Assembly (NCBI GenBank): GCA_050303815.1
Contig: JBNLCM010000018.1
Coordinates: 1-13,410, forward strand
From: Cognatazoarcus sp050303815
GTDB taxonomy: Bacteria; Pseudomonadota; Gammaproteobacteria; Burkholderiales; Rhodocyclaceae
Length of the DNA: 13,410 nucleotides
Direction of reading: 5' to 3'
Positions 1 to 6,782 of this stretch are shown here, piece after piece (position 1 is the stretch's first letter; the number at the start of each line of letters is the position of its first letter). Made by a program: the position numbers and the translations under genes. The notes beneath the pieces are model-generated. The model was not told where the DNA came from. It saw nothing but the letters and a program-made list of their open reading frames with translations, and made no database searches.

Positions 1-330
1 GCCCAGACCGACCGTGCCGAAGGAGCCCTTCAGGCCGGCCCACGACTGACGGTGGAACTGACGCGAGCTGTTCGGCTGGCCGGTGCCAACGCTGTAGCCC
101 TGCTCCAGCACGAAGACGGCCGACAGACCGTTGCCCAGATCTTCCGAGCCCTTGAAGCCGAGGCGCGGGCCGGACAGGATGCCATTCACAACACCGGTGA
201 AGGTGGTGTCGCCGGCCTTACCGTAACCGACACCAACGTCGGCGATACCGTAGACGGTGACGTTCGACTGAGCGAAGGCCGGAGCGGCGACCAGGCCAGC
301 CACGGCCAGAGCGATCAGTTTCTTCTGCAT
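1..330 (-). CDS. Outer-membrane general porin, N-terminal part (cut by window edge)
   Basis: This is the first 110 codons of a Gram-negative trimeric porin, which lets small hydrophilic solutes diffuse across the outer membrane. The frame is open from an ATG at 330-328 to the window edge, so the C-terminal two thirds of the barrel is not seen. The protein starts MQKKLIALAVAGLVAAPAFA, a classic Sec signal peptide with an AFA cleavage site, and the mature part begins QSNVTVYGIADVGVGYG, the typical first strand of betaproteobacterial porins. Later segments such as GPRLGFKGSEDLGNGLSAVF and SWAGLKGSFGTVGLG also match the family. A good Shine-Dalgarno (AGAGGAG) lies about 7 bases upstream of the ATG. 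It follows tamA with a 261-bp gap and probably has its own promoter. The family is clear; the pore selectivity cannot be judged from this part. Confidence 0.93.
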   Translation of the reverse strand, partial: MQKKLIALAVAGLVAAPAFAQSNVTVYGIADVGVGYGKAGDTTFTGVVNGILSGPRLGFKGSEDLGNGLSAVFVLEQGYSVGTGQPNSSRQFHRQSWAGLKGSFGTVGLG

Positions 331-407
331 GTGTTTCTCCTCTTGGCTTTAAGTTGGGGGCATGAGCGGCACGCCCCGACTTACCTCTCGATTGAGAAGT
401 TGCGTCG

Positions 408-437
408 ATTTTGCTTATTGGCCCATGGCCATTGCAA
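408..437 (-). promoter_or_regulatory. Possible sigma-70 promoter of the porin gene
   Basis: On the minus strand TTGCAA (437-432) is followed after 18 bases by CAAAAT (413-408). Each box matches the sigma-70 consensus at four of six positions. It sits about 80 bases upstream of the porin ATG, in the 261-bp gap after tamA (331-591), which contains no other convincing gene. A separate promoter is expected because porins are expressed far more strongly than tamA. This is a by-eye match and the weakest kind of evidence. Confidence 0.3.
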
Positions 438-591
438 GGGAATTGCCCGAATCCGCCAGCTTGCGCCGGCGGTTTGTTGTACAGATGCAACAAGCCCTGG
501 TCGGCAAGCTCGTGAGGCGGGAATCCAGCGCCCCCGTCAGAGCAGGTTGCGCGTGCCCGGCAAGGGGGCACAGGCGTGCCCGACGGCACCG

Positions 592-2373
592 TCAGAAGGC
601 AATCAGGATCGCGAAGTGGAGGCGGAAGCGGCGCTCGTCGTGGCCATAGGCCAGGTCGAGCGCGAGCGGGCCGGCCGGACTCTTCCATCTCCCCCCGACG
701 CCATAGCCGAGCAGGGGTCGATAGTCGCCAGGGTCGTCCACAGCATTGCCGGCATCGACGAAGGCCGCGTAGCCAAATCCGTTGTCCTGCCAGCGCGTGT
801 ATTCGGCGCTGGCCGTGGCCAGATACCTGCCGCCGACCGTGGCGTCGCCCTCGCGCACTCCGAGGCTGCGGTAGCCGTAGCCCCGGATCGACTGGCTGCC
901 GCCAGCCCGGAAAAGGAAGTCCTGCGGGATGCCGTCGCGACTGCGCGCGAAGGTCTTGCCGAGTTCACCGCGCAGGCTCAGCACATCGAGGCGCCCGACG
1001 GGCAGGTAGAACTGAAGGCGTCCATAGGCGCGCACGAAGTTCTGCGTCGAGAGCATCGCCTTCCCTGCCCCCCCGAGGCGACCGTAGGCGACGAAGCCGC
1101 TGCGCGGCTCGAGCAGATTGTCGACTTCACGCCACAGCAGCGAGACATCTCCGGTCAGCGCGTTCTGCTGGCTGGTCTCGCCGCCGTCCGGTTCGGTGCG
1201 CTCCCGCTGGTACTTCACCGAGACACCGAACTCGCCATTCTGGATCGGGTAGGTCCGCGTCACGCCCACGGCTTCGCGCGAGACCTTGAGGCCTTCGTGG
1301 TTGCTCCGTTCGTGCAGGGCGCCGAAGCTGTCCTGGTAGCCGTCGGGGTTGGGCGGCAGGAAGATGTCGCCGAAGGCGAGCAGCTCACGCTGCTCGATGC
1401 GCAGGCCGCTGACCAGGTGCCAGGCCTTGCCGAACAGGTTCGCGTCCCGGTAGCCGACCTCGGTGCGGTAGCCATTGTTGGAACTGAAGCCGGCGCCGAA
1501 GGTGAGTCGGCGTGGCTTTGCCTCGCTGACGAGCACCCGGATCGGTGTGGCGTCCGCGCGGTCCCGGTCGCGGCTGATCTCGACGACTGCCGAGGCGAAG
1601 TACGGGGTGTTCTGGAGCGCCGTCTGGAATTCGAGCAGGCGGTCCTCGTCATAGGGCGTACCGGGCGCTGGCGGGTTGTAGCGCGCGACGAGCGAATCGG
1701 GATAGTCATTGAGGCCCTCGACCGAGAGCTCACCGAAGCGGAAGCGGGGGCCCGTGTCGAGTTCGACACTGAGGGCCACACGGGCACGTTCGGGATCCAC
1801 CCGCGCCAGGCTGGCGTTGATGCGGGCAGAGGCAAACTCCTCTCGAGTCAGGGTGCCCACCAGGCCCGTCTTGCCGGCGTCCCAGGCGGACTGGGTGAAG
1901 GGCTCGCCTTCCCTGAGCGGCCAGGCTTTGCGGAGCGTCTCGCCCAGCGTGGCCCACTCCTCCGCGGTCAGCGGGCTGCCTTCCCTGAGGGACAGCCGGA
2001 ACGATTCGATGAGGGCCCGCTCGCCCGGTTCGACCTTCAGCAGCCAGTCCTCACCGTCGGCGCTCAAGCTCACCACCGGCGAGAAATAGCCCTGGGTGGC
2101 CAGCAGGCTCTCCACCTCGCCCCGCGCACGGCGCTCGAGGGCCAGGCGCTCGGCCGGATCCGAGCGCGCCCGCTCGTGTTCGCGCTCGAGGATCGTCAGG
2201 TGCTGCTCGAGCAGGCCCTCGACTGCGTCGGGCACCTCGAGCCGCACTTCCGCAAGGGCCCAGGGTGTGGCCAGCCACAGGGTGGCGGCCAAGGTCGCGG
2301 CCCGGCGCACGGCGCCCGCACGCAGGACACCGTCGGCCGGACCGGCAACGGAAAGGGCGTGCGGTTCACTCAC
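592..2373 (-). CDS. tamA: TamA-like Omp85 outer-membrane assembly factor
   Basis: This 593-residue protein belongs to the Omp85/BamA superfamily. TamA is the outer-membrane half of the translocation and assembly module, which inserts some outer-membrane proteins. The N-terminus carries a signal peptide (hydrophobic about 24-41, ending WALA). Three POTRA-like regions span about 43-286 and a C-terminal beta-barrel about 290-593. The diagnostic lid-loop motif IRGYGYR is at 496-502, and the protein ends in phenylalanine, as outer-membrane barrels do. The GTG start at 2373 overlaps the fbp stop (GTGA), which suggests translational coupling. A GTG at 2310 would give a tidier signal peptide beginning RRAATLAAT, so the true start is uncertain. 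TamB normally follows tamA, but here a porin gene does. Omp85 membership is certain; the TamA assignment (rather than another Omp85 branch) rests on length and three-POTRA architecture. Confidence 0.88.
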   Translation of the reverse strand: MSEPHALSVAGPADGVLRAGAVRRAATLAATLWLATPWALAEVRLEVPDAVEGLLEQHLTILEREHERARSDPAERLALERRARGEVESLLATQGYFSPVVSLSADGEDWLLKVEPGERALIESFRLSLREGSPLTAEEWATLGETLRKAWPLREGEPFTQSAWDAGKTGLVGTLTREEFASARINASLARVDPERARVALSVELDTGPRFRFGELSVEGLNDYPDSLVARYNPPAPGTPYDEDRLLEFQTALQNTPYFASAVVEISRDRDRADATPIRVLVSEAKPRRLTFGAGFSSNNGYRTEVGYRDANLFGKAWHLVSGLRIEQRELLAFGDIFLPPNPDGYQDSFGALHERSNHEGLKVSREAVGVTRTYPIQNGEFGVSVKYQRERTEPDGGETSQQNALTGDVSLLWREVDNLLEPRSGFVAYGRLGGAGKAMLSTQNFVRAYGRLQFYLPVGRLDVLSLRGELGKTFARSRDGIPQDFLFRAGGSQSIRGYGYRSLGVREGDATVGGRYLATASAEYTRWQDNGFGYAAFVDAGNAVDDPGDYRPLLGYGVGGRWKSPAGPLALDLAYGHDERRFRLHFAILIAF

Positions 2374-3368
2374 TCCAGGTGGTAGCCCGTCACGCGATCG
2401 ACCTCGATCTTCGAGCCCATGATGACCGGCACGCGCTGGTGCAGCCGCTCCGGCTGGACATCGAGGATGCGCTCCCGCCCGGTAGTCGCAGCGCCGCCGG
2501 CCTGCTCGACGAGCATGGCCATCGGGTTGGCTTCATACATCAGGCGCAGCTTGCCGCCCTTGCTGCGGGACTTCTCGTCCATCGGGTACATGAAGATGCC
2601 GCCTCGGGTCATGATGCGGTGGATGTCGGCGACCATCGAGGCCACCCACCGCATGTTGTAGTCCTTCCCGAGCGGACCCTCGCTGCCGGCCTGGAGTTCC
2701 CCCACGTAGCGCTGGACCGGCGGCTCCCAGTAGCGCGCGTTGGACGAGTTGATCGCGTACTCGCGCGTGTCTTCGGGAATGCGCATGTCCGGGTGGGTAT
2801 AGACGAAGCTGCCCATCTCGCGGTCAAGGGTGAAGCCGTGGACGCCGCTGCCGACAGTCAGCACGAGCAGGGTCGAGGGGCCATACACCGCGTAGCCGGC
2901 GGCCTCCTGGGAGTGACCGGGCTGGAGGAAGGAGGCTTCGTTGGCCTCGATCGTGTTCTTGGGGCAGCGCAGGACCGAGAAGATCGTGCCGACCGATACG
3001 TTCACGTCGATGTTCGACGAGCCATCGAGGGGATCGAACAACAGCAGGTAGCCGCCCTTCGGATAGTCGGACGGAATCTTCCAGATGCCCTCTTCTTCTT
3101 CCGATGCCATGCCCGCCAGATGGCCGCCCCATTCGTTGGCCTGCAACAGGATCTCGTTGGCAATGACGTCGAGCTTCTTCTGCGCTTCGCCCTGGACGTT
3201 GTCCGATCCCGCTTCGCCAAGCACGCCCGCGAGCGCCCCCTTGGCCACGTTGCAACTGATCGCCTTGACCGCGCGGGCGACAACCTCGATCAGCAGCCGG
3301 AGGTCGGCGGTCACGAATGCCTTGCGCTGCTGCTCGATCAGGAACTGGGTAAGGGTGATGCGTTTCAT
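2370..3368 (-). CDS. fbp: Fructose-1,6-bisphosphatase class I
   Basis: This cytoplasmic enzyme removes the 1-phosphate from fructose 1,6-bisphosphate, the committed step of gluconeogenesis (and of the Calvin cycle if one is present). It is 332 residues long, normal for class I. Metal-binding features are the acidic SEEEEG at 89-94 and DPLDGSSNIDVN at 112-123. The C-terminal KLRLMYEANPMAMLVEQAGG at 273-292 is the family's conserved substrate/metal segment. The ATG at 3368 has GGAG seven bases upstream. It is divergent from dadA, with about 140 bp between the starts, and its stop overlaps the tamA start by GTGA. A GATAAT -10-like box lies about 36 bases upstream of the start. The assignment is secure. 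Confidence 0.97.
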   Translation of the reverse strand: MKRITLTQFLIEQQRKAFVTADLRLLIEVVARAVKAISCNVAKGALAGVLGEAGSDNVQGEAQKKLDVIANEILLQANEWGGHLAGMASEEEEGIWKIPSDYPKGGYLLLFDPLDGSSNIDVNVSVGTIFSVLRCPKNTIEANEASFLQPGHSQEAAGYAVYGPSTLLVLTVGSGVHGFTLDREMGSFVYTHPDMRIPEDTREYAINSSNARYWEPPVQRYVGELQAGSEGPLGKDYNMRWVASMVADIHRIMTRGGIFMYPMDEKSRSKGGKLRLMYEANPMAMLVEQAGGAATTGRERILDVQPERLHQRVPVIMGSKIEVDRVTGYHLE

Positions 3369-3403
3369 CTCGGATCTCCGGACACCGTGTGCGTTGAGGG
3401 CGG

Positions 3404-3409
3404 ATTATC
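3404..3409 (-). promoter_or_regulatory. Likely -10 box of the fbp promoter
   Basis: GATAAT reads on the minus strand at 3409-3404, five of six to the sigma-70 consensus, 36 bases before the fbp ATG. No good -35 box is seen 16-18 bases upstream. Such promoters in GC-rich bacteria often depend on an activator or on a degenerate -35. Confidence 0.4.
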
Positions 3410-3468
3410 CCCGCTTAGGCGCCTGCGCGCATCGGGCGATCCGCGAGGGGTCCGTTCCGCGCTGCGGT

Positions 3469-3474
3469 TAGAAT
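3469..3474 (+). promoter_or_regulatory. Likely -10 box of the dadA promoter
   Basis: TAGAAT reads on the plus strand at 3469-3474, five of six to the sigma-70 consensus, placing a transcript start near 3481, about 30 bases before the TTG start of dadA. The -35 position is GC-rich and does not match. With the fbp box it makes a back-to-back divergent promoter in the 141-bp gap 3369-3509, which holds no gene. Confidence 0.4.
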
Positions 3475-3509
3475 CCCCTTCGCTCCCAAGAACATCGCGG
3501 CCACGACGA

Positions 3510-4781
3510 TTGCCAACCCCTTCCCCCCCGCCCCACGTTCTGGTTCTGGGCGCCGGCCTCGCCGGCGTGACCACCGCCTGGTATCTCAGCCAGGCCGGCA
3601 GCCGCGTCACGGTCGTGGACCGACAGCCCGCCGCCGGGCTGGAAACGAGCTTTGCCAACGGGGGGCAGATCTCCGTCTCTCACCCGGAGCCCTGGGCCAA
3701 CCCGTCCGCGCCAATGACCGTGCTCCGATGGCTCGGCCGCGAAGACGCGCCACTGCTCTTCCGCCCGCGGCTCGATCCCGCGCTGTGGCGGTGGACACTG
3801 GGTTTCGCGCTGGAGTGCCTGCCCCACCGGGCCGAACGGAACACCCGGGCCATTGCCAGCCTGGCGCGCTACAGCCGGCACTGCCTGAGGGCGCTGCGCG
3901 AGGCGCAGGGGCTCGACTACGAGCAGCGCACGGACGGCATCCTGCACCTGCTGCGAACGGCCCGCGAGCATGCCGACGCGGCGCGCCGGCAGGACGCACT
4001 CGGTCGCCTGGGGATACGCACGCGCCTGCTCGACCGGCACGCCTGTCTTGAGCGGGAGCCCGCACTGGCCGGTGATCGGGAGCCGCTCGCGGGCGCCCTG
4101 TATGCCGAAGACGACGAATCCGGCGATGCTCACCTGTTCGTGCGGGAGCTGTCGGCGCGTGCCCTCGCCCGGGGCGTCGAGTTTCGCTTCGGCTGCGAGG
4201 TGACCGGTCTCGACATGGCCAGCGGTCGGGTTCGTGGCGTGCATGTCCGAGCGGGCGACGGCAGCGATGGCCGGTTCGGGGCCGACGCCGTGGTGGTCTG
4301 CCTGGGCAGCTTTTCACCGCGTGTCATCCCGGCTGGAGGACGGCTGGGGATCTACCCGGTCAAGGGCTATTCAATCACGGTGCCGATCCTCGACCCCGAG
4401 CGCGCCCCGCGGACAAGCCTCACCGAGGAGAGCCGGCGCATCGTCTGCTCACGGCTCGGCAACCGCATGCGCGTTGCCGGCACCGCCGAGCTCAATGGCT
4501 ACGACCTGACGCCCAACCCTGCCCGCTCCGGTGCCCTGCTCGCGTGGCTGGAGCGCCACTTCCCCGGCCTCGGCGATCTCGACGCGGCCGAACACTGGTG
4601 CGGCCTGCGACCAGCCACGGCCTCGAACCTGCCCCACATCGGTCGGTCAGGCACGCCAGGGCTGTGGCTGAACACCGGCCACGGCACGCTGGGGTGGACG
4701 CTCGCGTGCGGATCGGCGGCCAGCCTCGTCCGGCTGATGAGCGGAGCGACGCCGGACGTCGACTTTCCGTTCCGCGTCTGA
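3510..4781 (+). CDS. dadA: D-amino acid dehydrogenase (FAD-dependent, DadA family)
   Basis: This flavoenzyme oxidatively deaminates D-amino acids, classically D-alanine, to the 2-oxo acid and ammonia, passing electrons to the respiratory chain at the inner membrane. It is 423 residues, near the usual 430. The N-terminal FAD dinucleotide fold has GAGLAG at 14-19 and an acidic residue ending strand 2 (VVDR). It is followed by ETSFANGGQISVSHPEPWA, the DadA signature that places the flavin. The C-terminus has NTGHGTLGWTLACG at about 388-401, also typical. No ATG or GTG lies in the right place: the only plausible start is TTG at 3510, nine codons before the conserved VLVLGAG strand, without an obvious Shine-Dalgarno. 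It is the only plus-strand gene here and converges with the PilZ gene 20 bp away. No alanine racemase gene adjoins it, so the substrate could be other than D-alanine. Confidence 0.92.
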   Translation: MPTPSPPPHVLVLGAGLAGVTTAWYLSQAGSRVTVVDRQPAAGLETSFANGGQISVSHPEPWANPSAPMTVLRWLGREDAPLLFRPRLDPALWRWTLGFALECLPHRAERNTRAIASLARYSRHCLRALREAQGLDYEQRTDGILHLLRTAREHADAARRQDALGRLGIRTRLLDRHACLEREPALAGDREPLAGALYAEDDESGDAHLFVRELSARALARGVEFRFGCEVTGLDMASGRVRGVHVRAGDGSDGRFGADAVVVCLGSFSPRVIPAGGRLGIYPVKGYSITVPILDPERAPRTSLTEESRRIVCSRLGNRMRVAGTAELNGYDLTPNPARSGALLAWLERHFPGLGDLDAAEHWCGLRPATASNLPHIGRSGTPGLWLNTGHGTLGWTLACGSAASLVRLMSGATPDVDFPFRV

Positions 4782-4801
4782 CGTCAGGTCGCCCTGGGCC
4801 A

Positions 4802-5689
4802 TCACAACTCCGACGACTGCTCGAACAGGGTCTGATAGACGAAGCCCGACAGGGACACCTGCACGGGCGAGTCCATCCGGGTGAATTCGACCCCATGGTG
4901 AAAGCGATTGCCCCGGGCGTCTTCGGCCTCGGTCCGGACACTGCGGATGACCCCGGGGATCTTGAGCAACTGCTCGACGCCGTTGATCTCCACCTTGAAG
5001 CTGACCAGGATCGTGGCGTTTCGGTCACCGAGTGGCGCCTTCGACAGGATCATTGCGCCACCTACCGAGAGGTCCACCACCGTTGCGGCCTGGGTCGTGG
5101 CCGCGGGATTGGCGACCGAGCAGATGATCGACACCTTTGCCCGCGCCCCGCGTCGCACGACCAGGCCCCGCACCTCGCGCGGATACTCGAGGAATACGTG
5201 CGGGAAGGGCATTGAGGTGACGCGCTGGACACTGGTTGCGAAGGCATACACGCTCTTGCCCGCAAACAGGCGGACGACGAAGGCCTGACCTTCACGCATC
5301 ATCACCAGCTGCCCCTTGTTGGTGGGCGCGCTGACGATGACGCCGCGTCCCTTGAAGAAGCCGATCAGCTTGACGTAGTGGCGACTGTCATCACCGGCAG
5401 CGCGGCTCTGCAACTGGAGGGTGTCGCCAATCGAGAGGCGGACATCCTCGAGCCGGCGGATGTCTTCCCTGGGCCCGTCGTCCTTTTCCTCTTCCTTCGG
5501 CGGCGGCGCGCTGCCCGTCTGAATGACCCGGAAGAGGCCACGCTCCATCAGGGCGATGAGCTGGCGCTCGGACTCGAGCGTGACGCCCCGCGCGAGCAAG
5601 AGCTTGCGGTTCTCGTCATACAGCGGCCACGGGACAGGCTGGCCGATGGCAATATCGCCGCTGTTCAGCTTCTGGTATTGGACACTCAT
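4802..5689 (-). CDS. PilZ-domain c-di-GMP effector, YcgR-like flagellar brake
   Basis: This 295-residue cytoplasmic protein has three parts. Residues 1-57 resemble the short N-terminal module of some PilZ and HD-GYP proteins (GQPVPWPLYDENRKLLLARG). A charged linker at 61-80 is followed by a YcgR-N-like beta-barrel at about 85-170. The C-terminal PilZ domain spans about 173-290. Both halves of the c-di-GMP binding signature are intact: RxxxR as R179-RGA-R183 and D/NxSxxG as D206-L-S208-VG-G211. In the YcgR family the bound protein acts on the flagellar motor to slow swimming, so a role in motility control is inferred. The start lacks a strong Shine-Dalgarno. A sigma-28-like promoter lies just upstream, which fits a flagellar link. 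No flagellar genes are in the window. It could instead regulate another surface process. Confidence 0.87.
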   Translation of the reverse strand: MSVQYQKLNSGDIAIGQPVPWPLYDENRKLLLARGVTLESERQLIALMERGLFRVIQTGSAPPPKEEEKDDGPREDIRRLEDVRLSIGDTLQLQSRAAGDDSRHYVKLIGFFKGRGVIVSAPTNKGQLVMMREGQAFVVRLFAGKSVYAFATSVQRVTSMPFPHVFLEYPREVRGLVVRRGARAKVSIICSVANPAATTQAATVVDLSVGGAMILSKAPLGDRNATILVSFKVEINGVEQLLKIPGVIRSVRTEAEDARGNRFHHGVEFTRMDSPVQVSLSGFVYQTLFEQSSEL

Positions 5690-5718
5690 CGGGGGTGATC
5701 ACGAGGATAGTGTCTCGG

Positions 5719-5745
5719 CTATCGACCGTCGGGGAGCGATCTTGA
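5719..5745 (-). promoter_or_regulatory. Possible sigma-28 (FliA) promoter of the PilZ gene
   Basis: On the minus strand TCAA (5745-5742) is followed after exactly 15 bases by GTCGATAG (5726-5719). The enterobacterial FliA consensus is TAAA-N15-GCCGATAA, so the match is three of four and six of eight at the correct spacing. The predicted transcript start would be about 23 bases before the ATG at 5689. It lies in the 99-bp gap after the hemerythrin gene. The match is by eye and untested. Confidence 0.45.
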
Positions 5746-5788
5746 GGGGCGAATGCGCATCAGCGTCCAGGCCACGCCCCCGGCCGTC

Positions 5789-6253
5789 TCAGGTGCAGCG
5801 CGGCTTCTCGGCCTCGACACCGTCGTCGCCCCCGGGGGACCAACCCTCGGGCGGGCGGCCCGTGTCGGGATCGAAGCCAATGCCGTTCAGGAAGACCGCC
5901 AGCGCGGTGTCCATTCCGGTCGCATGGGTCTCGAACCACTCGGGGATCTCGCGGACCAGCTGCCGGCCCAATGCAAGGTCGCCCCGAAGGGCGCGGGCTC
6001 GGATGTCGCGCATGACCTGCAGCACGCGATCGTGCTCCGCGCGATGGCATCCCGGGAAGGCCGTTGCCGCCATCCACGCATTCTCCATGCCGAAGTGCGC
6101 CTCGCAATGGGAAATCAGATCATCCAGCGCGGCTACGAAGTCCGCCTCGGGCGCCTCGGCCAGCGCGTTGTAGCACGCGACGAACTCGCCGTGGACCGCG
6201 TCCATGCGGTCCACTCCCACGGCCAGCGCTTCGTTCATCTGCAAGCGTGCCAT
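5789..6253 (-). CDS. Bacteriohemerythrin-like protein
   Basis: This single-domain hemerythrin of about 154 residues is a four-helix bundle with a non-heme di-iron site. Such proteins bind O2 and have been proposed to store, deliver or sense it. Numbering from the GTG at 6256, the ligand set is complete: H22, H50 or H54, E58 (HFGMEN), H71 and H75 (HRAEH), H111 and D116 (HATGMD). The ATG at 6253 is preferred over the adjacent GTG; GGAG lies eight bases upstream of it. A flexible Gly/Pro/acidic tail follows from about 130. It starts only 15 bp after the sspB stop and is probably co-transcribed with sspA-sspB, downstream of the bc1 operon. Whether it supplies oxygen to respiration, signals redox state, or protects iron enzymes cannot be told from sequence. 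The fold is well supported and the role is open. Confidence 0.88.
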   Translation of the reverse strand: MARLQMNEALAVGVDRMDAVHGEFVACYNALAEAPEADFVAALDDLISHCEAHFGMENAWMAATAFPGCHRAEHDRVLQVMRDIRARALRGDLALGRQLVREIPEWFETHATGMDTALAVFLNGIGFDPDTGRPPEGWSPGGDDGVEAEKPRCT

Positions 6254-6268
6254 CACGCGCTCTCCAGC

Positions 6269-6727
6269 TTACTTGATGATCCGCAGGTGGCCACCCTTGC
6301 CCCCGGGCCCTTCCGGATCGGGCGTTTCGTCATCGTCGGGCTGCGACTCGCCACTGATCGGCGATACCGTCGCCGTATCGGGCCGAGGCCGGCTCTCCTG
6401 GGTCGGCGGCTCGTCAGCGACCTCGATCTCGAAAGCCATGCCATGCCCGTTCTCACGGGCATAGATCGCCAGCACGTTGCCGGTCGGGATGGAAATACCC
6501 TGGGCAACGCCGCCAAAACGGGCCTGGAAGGTGATCCGGTCGTTGCCCATCTGCAGCCCCTGGGTCGCGTCGGCCGACACGTTGAGGACGATCTGGCCGT
6601 CGCGTGCGTAGCCGGCAGGCACCCGCGTGTTCTGGTCCACTGCCGCAGCCAGGTAGGGGGTGAAGCCCTGGTCGACGCACCACTCGTGGATGGCTCGGAT
6701 CAGATAGGGCTTGGTGGAATCTGTCAT
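6269..6727 (-). CDS. sspB: ClpXP protease specificity-enhancing factor SspB
   Basis: SspB is a dimeric adaptor that carries ssrA-tagged polypeptides from stalled ribosomes, and some other substrates, to the ClpXP protease. The N-terminal body (about 1-110) has the family's opening DSTKPYLIRAIHEWCVDQGF, then LNVSADATQGLQMGND and FGGVAQGISIPTGNVLAIYA, which form the peptide-binding groove. It is followed by a long acidic, Pro-rich flexible linker and ends LRIIK, the short ClpX-docking tail that occurs at the very C-terminus of SspB. The ATG at 6727 is chosen over a TTG one codon earlier, with CTGGAG just upstream. It follows sspA by 55 bp, in which an 11-bp-stem hairpin sits. The sspA-sspB pairing is the standard arrangement in beta- and gammaproteobacteria. 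Confidence 0.95.
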   Translation of the reverse strand: MTDSTKPYLIRAIHEWCVDQGFTPYLAAAVDQNTRVPAGYARDGQIVLNVSADATQGLQMGNDRITFQARFGGVAQGISIPTGNVLAIYARENGHGMAFEIEVADEPPTQESRPRPDTATVSPISGESQPDDDETPDPEGPGGKGGHLRIIK

Positions 6728-6745
6728 CAACGCTCCAGGTGGATT

Positions 6746-6770
6746 CCGGTGCCCGCAACGCGGGCACCGG
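6746..6770 (-). promoter_or_regulatory. Perfect 11-bp hairpin between sspA and sspB
   Basis: CCGGTGCCCGC at 6746-6756 and GCGGGCACCGG at 6760-6770 are perfect inverted repeats with a three-base loop. The transcript would fold into a very stable hairpin, beginning about 12 bases after the sspA stop and ending about 10 bases before the sspB Shine-Dalgarno. No U-run follows, so it is not a standard intrinsic terminator. It may stabilise the 3' end of the upstream message or tune sspB expression. Confidence 0.7.
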
Positions 6771-6782
6771 ACAGATCACGGC

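Noticed and set aside
551..590. Repeated GTGCC/GGCAC palindromes just after the tamA stop as a terminator.
   Set aside because: The possible stems are only five to six base pairs, compete with each other, and have no T-run after them, so a terminator call is not supported.
52..2385. A 777-codon plus-strand open frame over the tamA region.
   Set aside because: It is the antisense of tamA and the porin, with composition typical of a GC-rich shadow frame and no recognisable domain, while the minus strand encodes clear families.
2265..3509. Extending the dadA reading frame upstream to an ATG at 2265.
   Set aside because: The extra 415 codons are antisense to fbp and the intergenic promoter region, and DadA homologues begin just before the VLVLGAG strand.
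4782..4801. A bidirectional terminator between the convergent dadA and PilZ genes.
   Set aside because: The 20-bp gap contains no stem with a flanking T-run on either strand.
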